A DNA stretch of 64,000 bases from Sulfuricurvum sp. MLSB. Lineage in GTDB: Bacteria; Campylobacterota; Campylobacteria; Campylobacterales; Sulfurimonadaceae. This document shows, piece by piece, positions 60,408 through 64,000 of the stretch. How positions within the stretch are numbered: position 1 is the first letter of the stretch; each line of letters begins with the position of its first letter. The stretch lies in the NCBI RefSeq assembly GCF_000747095.1, contig NZ_JQGL01000015.1, positions 1-64,000 of the forward strand, given 5' to 3'. A model generated the notes under the pieces. The model saw only the letters and a program-made list of their open reading frames with translations. It searched no databases and was not told the origin of the DNA. A program made the translations under genes and the position numbers.

Positions 60408-60889
60408 AGTCCGTTACCCCACATATGCATTTTCTTCGCCACGATCACATCGTACCCCTCTATCAAATCGCTGATCGTATTGGCCGCACGAAATTCCGAT
60501 CTCTCCAAAAGAGCCTCGATTTCAGAACTTTCCGCCGTCCCTTTGGACTGGACAACGATGATTTCGGCAGAGTTTTCCAATGAGCGGTAAATCAGCTGCA
60601 AGAGTTTGTGAGGAAGCGCATGCACGTGCAAAACATCTTGGAGAACGATCGTCTCGTAATCGCGGGTGGCGGAACGGATCGGCGAATGAAAATCCTTGAT
60701 CGTGTCTGTTTTGCCGATGAGGGGGGAGACATGTTCCGTATGCTCACCCGGAAAGAGCGAAATGTCTACCGTTGCATTGAAGGGCTCCAAAAAGGTGCAG
60801 ATATCAGAAATCAATCCGTCGGCGTGCGAAGTCGCCACCATAATTTTCATCTGAGGCGACGTCTGAAAAAGATCGCAGAAGGAAGTCAT
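60404..60889 (-). CDS. Conserved protein of unknown function, methyltransferase-like C-terminal half
   Basis: VLQDVLHVHALPHKLLQLIYRSLENSAEIIVVQSKG...GYDVIVAKKMHMWG; 4-bp overlaps on both sides. Confidence 0.55.
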   Translation of the reverse strand: MTSFCDLFQTSPQMKIMVATSHADGLISDICTFLEPFNATVDISLFPGEHTEHVSPLIGKTDTIKDFHSPIRSATRDYETIVLQDVLHVHALPHKLLQLIYRSLENSAEIIVVQSKGTAESSEIEALLERSEFRAANTISDLIEGYDVIVAKKMHMWGNGL

Positions 60890-61188
60890 ACTGACAAATC
60901 GTGCAGTTCTCTGAATAAATAGGCTTCGACGATATCGTCGATGGTGCGCTGATGCGGGGCGACGAGAACCATCATCTGATTGTCGATAAACTCCATAACC
61001 GGTTCGTAGTTGTTGGTGACGATGACCGCATCGAGCCATCCCTCGATGCCGGAACGGTCGGCATAGAAGTTGATCTCGACCACCCGCCCCTCTTCGATTT
61101 CGACGGTTGCCCAATGCGCTGCGCTCAGAATACCCGTGAGTTCAGATTCCTGAGTATCATCGCCGTCCATCGGCAACAAAAGCAGCAT
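60886..61188 (-). CDS. NifX/NifB-superfamily (dinitrogenase FeMo-cofactor-like) small protein, tentative
   Basis: LSAAHWATVEIEEGRVVEINFY...LDAVIVTNNYEPVMEFIDNQMMVLVAPHQRTIDDIVEAYLFREL; TAATG junction with luxS. Confidence 0.5.
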   Translation of the reverse strand: MLLLLPMDGDDTQESELTGILSAAHWATVEIEEGRVVEINFYADRSGIEGWLDAVIVTNNYEPVMEFIDNQMMVLVAPHQRTIDDIVEAYLFRELHDLSV

Positions 61189-61694
61189 TATTTTTCTACC
61201 TTCGAGAGGTCCAGCTTCAGCGCCTCGTTGTCCATGATGTCGATGTCTTTGCGAAGCACTTCGGCGGCAATCGCTTTGGCGTCTTCGAGGGAGTGCATTT
61301 TATACGTACCGCATTGGTAAATATTGAGTTCGGGGATATCGTTTTGTGATTTGACTTCGAGAATGTCTTTCATCGACGCTTCCCATGCCTCAGCAACAAC
61401 CTCTTCGCTCGGCGTCCCGATAACGCTCATATAAAATCCGGTGCGGCATCCCATCGGAGAGATATCGATGATCTCGGTCTGATCCGAATTGAGGTGATCG
61501 CGCATAAATCCCGCAAAAAGATGTTCGAGGGTGTGAATCCCCTCGGGAGAGAGAACCGCCTCGTTCGGGCGGCAAAAACGGAGGTCAAAAACGGTGATAT
61601 CATCGCCTTTTGGGGTTTTCATCCCCTTTGCACGGCGAACGGCGGGAGCGGGCATGATGGTGTGGTCTACGCAAAAACTGTCGAGTAACGGCAT
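61188..61694 (-). CDS. luxS: S-ribosylhomocysteine lyase (AI-2 synthase)
   Basis: [52 protein letters not shown]. Confidence 0.97.
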   Translation of the reverse strand: MPLLDSFCVDHTIMPAPAVRRAKGMKTPKGDDITVFDLRFCRPNEAVLSPEGIHTLEHLFAGFMRDHLNSDQTEIIDISPMGCRTGFYMSVIGTPSEEVVAEAWEASMKDILEVKSQNDIPELNIYQCGTYKMHSLEDAKAIAAEVLRKDIDIMDNEALKLDLSKVEK

Positions 61695-61789
61695 GAAAAT
61701 CCTTGATTTTTATCTTTAATTGAAGCAATATTAGCATATTTCACTGTCGCATCGCTATAATTCGGGGATTAAACCAAAGGTGTAACCCT
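61695..61789. promoter_or_regulatory. Shared divergent promoter region between luxS and the aldolase gene
   Basis: Plus-strand TATAAT at 61756-61761; minus-strand AT-rich TGCTAATATTGC. Confidence 0.5.
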
Positions 61790-62962
61790 ATGAAAAGCCT
61801 TTTCGACGATGCAACGGCCGTCTCATTCCGCAACGACCCTCTGGCCATGAGGGTCTATACGTCGCAGCTGCTGGGCCGGGACAAAAACTTGGTTCTCCAC
61901 GGAGGAGGCAATACCTCCGTCAAAATCGGCACGACGCTTTATGTCAAAGGGAGCGGCTGGAACCTCGACACGATCGAAAAACCGGGGTTTTCCCCCGTCG
62001 ATTTGGGGGCATTATGCGCCATGGCCGGGCGCGAGAGACTCTCCGATGCCCAAATGGTCAAAGAACAGCGTGAGGCGATGTCCGATCAGAGCGCTCCGAA
62101 CCCTTCGATTGAAGCGATTTTGCATGCGATCATCCCGTTTGCGTATGTTGATCATACCCATGCCGATGCCGTCGCCACCCTGACCAATACGCCCGAGGGC
62201 AAAAAACTCGTTCAAGCGCTGTACGGTCCCGATATGCTTGTGATCGACTACGTCATGCCGGGATTTGAGTTGGCCAAGCATATTTACAATCTGACGCGCA
62301 CGATCGATTGGAATACCCTGAAAGGGATGGTTCTGATGCATCACGGCGTTTTTACCTTTGACGATGATGCCAAACGCGCCTACGAGAAGATGATCGACAT
62401 CGTCACCGTTGCCGAAGAGTACCTTAAAGCTCGCGTGAGCCTTCCGAGTACGGAGTGTGCCCGTAAAGCCGATTCGGCTCTCCTCTCAACACTCACGGAG
62501 GAAACATCGTCGCTGCGCGGTACCGACATTACCGCCGTACTCCTCGATTCGCCTCAAGCTCTGACCCTTTCGCGTCTGCCGAATCTCAAAAATATCATTC
62601 GCAACGGCGAGCTCACCCCCGAGCATGTTATCCGCATCAAGCCCTTTCCCGTGCTGATCCGCGAAGACGTCTCTGCGGGGATGGCTGAATTTGTGCGCGA
62701 CTATCGTGACTATTTCGATGCCCATGCTTCCGGTGAGCACATCTGCCTCGATCTCGCTCCCCGTTACGCGATCATCGAGGGTCTGGGCGCCGTAGCTCTG
62801 GGCAAAGACGCCCAAGAAGCGGCTGTCATCGCCGATATCGTCGAACATACGATCACCGCAATCCTCTCGGCAGAGCAGCTCGGCGGGTGGGGATCGCTCA
62901 CGCTTGCTCAAATGTTCGACATGGAATACTGGGAACTTGAACAGGCCAAACTTAAAAAATAA
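61790..62962 (+). CDS. Class II aldolase/adducin family protein (resembles the aldolase half of RhaD-type aldolase/SDR bifunctional proteins)
   Basis: LVLHGGGNTSVKIG; YVDHTHADAVATLTNT; GMVLMHHGVFTFDDDAK zinc-site motifs; no dehydrogenase domain. Confidence 0.85.
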   Translation: MKSLFDDATAVSFRNDPLAMRVYTSQLLGRDKNLVLHGGGNTSVKIGTTLYVKGSGWNLDTIEKPGFSPVDLGALCAMAGRERLSDAQMVKEQREAMSDQSAPNPSIEAILHAIIPFAYVDHTHADAVATLTNTPEGKKLVQALYGPDMLVIDYVMPGFELAKHIYNLTRTIDWNTLKGMVLMHHGVFTFDDDAKRAYEKMIDIVTVAEEYLKARVSLPSTECARKADSALLSTLTEETSSLRGTDITAVLLDSPQALTLSRLPNLKNIIRNGELTPEHVIRIKPFPVLIREDVSAGMAEFVRDYRDYFDAHASGEHICLDLAPRYAIIEGLGAVALGKDAQEAAVIADIVEHTITAILSAEQLGGWGSLTLAQMFDMEYWELEQAKLKK

Positions 62963-62973
62963 GGATTAAATCT

Positions 62974-63279
62974 ATGAAAATTACAAAAAAAGTGACCTTT
63001 ATCGCCAAAGAGGAGCATATCGCTACGGTAAAAAAATTATTAGAGGATATGGTTGCCCCCTCGCTCAAAGAACCGGGATGTTTGTTTTACTACATTTTCC
63101 AATCACAGAGCAATCCGCGTAAGTTCTTCGCCGTTGAATCATGGGCAGACGAGGCGTCACTGGAGGGGCATAAACACACGGAACATTACGCATACTACAA
63201 ATCGCACTACGAACCGTTTGTCGATGACAAGTACACCGAAGAGTTAGACCTCCTCACCGAAGCAGCTTATATTTTTTAA
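62974..63279 (+). CDS. Antibiotic biosynthesis monooxygenase (ABM) fold protein, LsrG/YgiN-like
   Basis: VKKLLEDMVAPSLKEPGCLFYYIFQSQSNPRKFFAVESWADEASLEGHKHTEHYAYY. Confidence 0.78.
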   Translation: MKITKKVTFIAKEEHIATVKKLLEDMVAPSLKEPGCLFYYIFQSQSNPRKFFAVESWADEASLEGHKHTEHYAYYKSHYEPFVDDKYTEELDLLTEAAYIF

Positions 63280-64000
63280 ATTCCCGGAGCCTTCCACATA
63301 GGCTCCAGTGTCCCCTCGCGAACCAACTCCATTTGCTTGGAGTAGACTTTGAGCCATTTTTCTTTTATCTCGCCATACTGAGCGTGATTGGCCCCGTTCG
63401 GTTCATACGTCCGCTCAATTTTAACGATCTCTTTCCCTGCTTCTTCAAAGCTTTTATAGACTCCTGCGCCGATTCCCGCAGCCATTGCCACACCCAACGC
63501 CGTTGCCTCTTTGACTACCGGAACACGCACTTCCAGACCTGTGACATCGGCCAATATCTGTGACCATAAAGCTCCGTTAGCTGCCCCGCTCGCAAAGGTG
63601 ATGGAGCTTGGACGTACGCCGCTAAAGGCTTTGATGTTCTCCATGTTGATCGCACTTACGATACACGCGTTCTCTTCGAGTGCGCGAAACATGGATGCGA
63701 CGTTGTATTTGGATTCATCCAGCCCCAAACCGATGAATGAGGGGGAGGCATGTATCCACTCGCCGTAGTTCATCCGATCGCTAAAAACCGGGGTGATGCC
63801 GTACGATCCGAGCGGTACCGTTTTAGCCATCTCTTCAAGCTCGCCGTAGCTTTTCCCGCATCCGAAGCTGTTCCTAAACCAGCGCATCACCAGCCCCGTA
63901 AAAAAAGTGATCCCCTCTGCCTGAGACATCCCGCATACCACGTGCGGATTCACCCGTAACAGCATCTCATCGGAGAGTATCGCATCGGATGGGATATTGA
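63276..64000 (-). CDS. lsrK: FGGY-family carbohydrate kinase, probable autoinducer-2 kinase (LsrK-like), N-terminus off window
   Basis: CGMSQAEGITFFTGLVMRWFRNSFG, GSYGITPVFSDRMNYGEWIHASPSFIGLGLD, FRALEENACIVSAINMENI, LWSQILADVTGLEVRVPVVKEATALGVAMAAGIGAGVY, MWKAPG; frame open to 64000. Confidence 0.75.
   Translation of the reverse strand, partial: NIPSDAILSDEMLLRVNPHVVCGMSQAEGITFFTGLVMRWFRNSFGCGKSYGELEEMAKTVPLGSYGITPVFSDRMNYGEWIHASPSFIGLGLDESKYNVASMFRALEENACIVSAINMENIKAFSGVRPSSITFASGAANGALWSQILADVTGLEVRVPVVKEATALGVAMAAGIGAGVYKSFEEAGKEIVKIERTYEPNGANHAQYGEIKEKWLKVYSKQMELVREGTLEPMWKAPGI

Overview
The gene content and protein signatures point to a chromosomal window from a Campylobacterota (epsilonproteobacterial) genome, probably a free-living Sulfurimonas/Sulfuricurvum-type organism; the taxon is my inference. 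Most of the window is ordinary housekeeping sequence: murG-ftsW; flgBC-fliE-pbp; panC; prfB; bpt; the str operon (fusA, rpsG, rpsL); rpoC-rpoB-rplLJAK-nusG-secE-tRNA-Trp-rpmG-tuf with four tRNAs; yaaA-cax-mgtE-radical SAM; tkt-ispA-panD; murE; the alpha operon (rplQ-rpoA-rpsDKM-rpmJ); hom-aminotransferase; RNA methyltransferases; moeA/queD/queE/moaA; a cytochrome bc1 complex; mnmG; ribE; and luxS. I saw no CRISPR array, transposon, prophage or rRNA operon. The best leads are: (1) a luxS-centred locus at the right edge, with divergent class II aldolase and LsrG-like genes and a kinase closely resembling LsrK (AI-2 kinase) that runs off the window, suggesting combined AI-2 synthesis and catabolism; (2) a prfB (RF2) gene with an apparent ~70-bp out-of-frame deletion just after the conserved HKNKATA motif, although UGA stops are used nearby; (3) a RodZ-like membrane protein whose periplasmic linker carries four consecutive bacterial N-glycosylation sequons; (4) a probably leaderless thioredoxin-like gene abutting a divergent radical SAM gene; (5) long RNA hairpins between rplL and rpoB; and (6) a QueE with an expanded, Cys-rich radical-SAM loop. 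Similarity statements come from reading the sequence and remembered family knowledge. No search was run.
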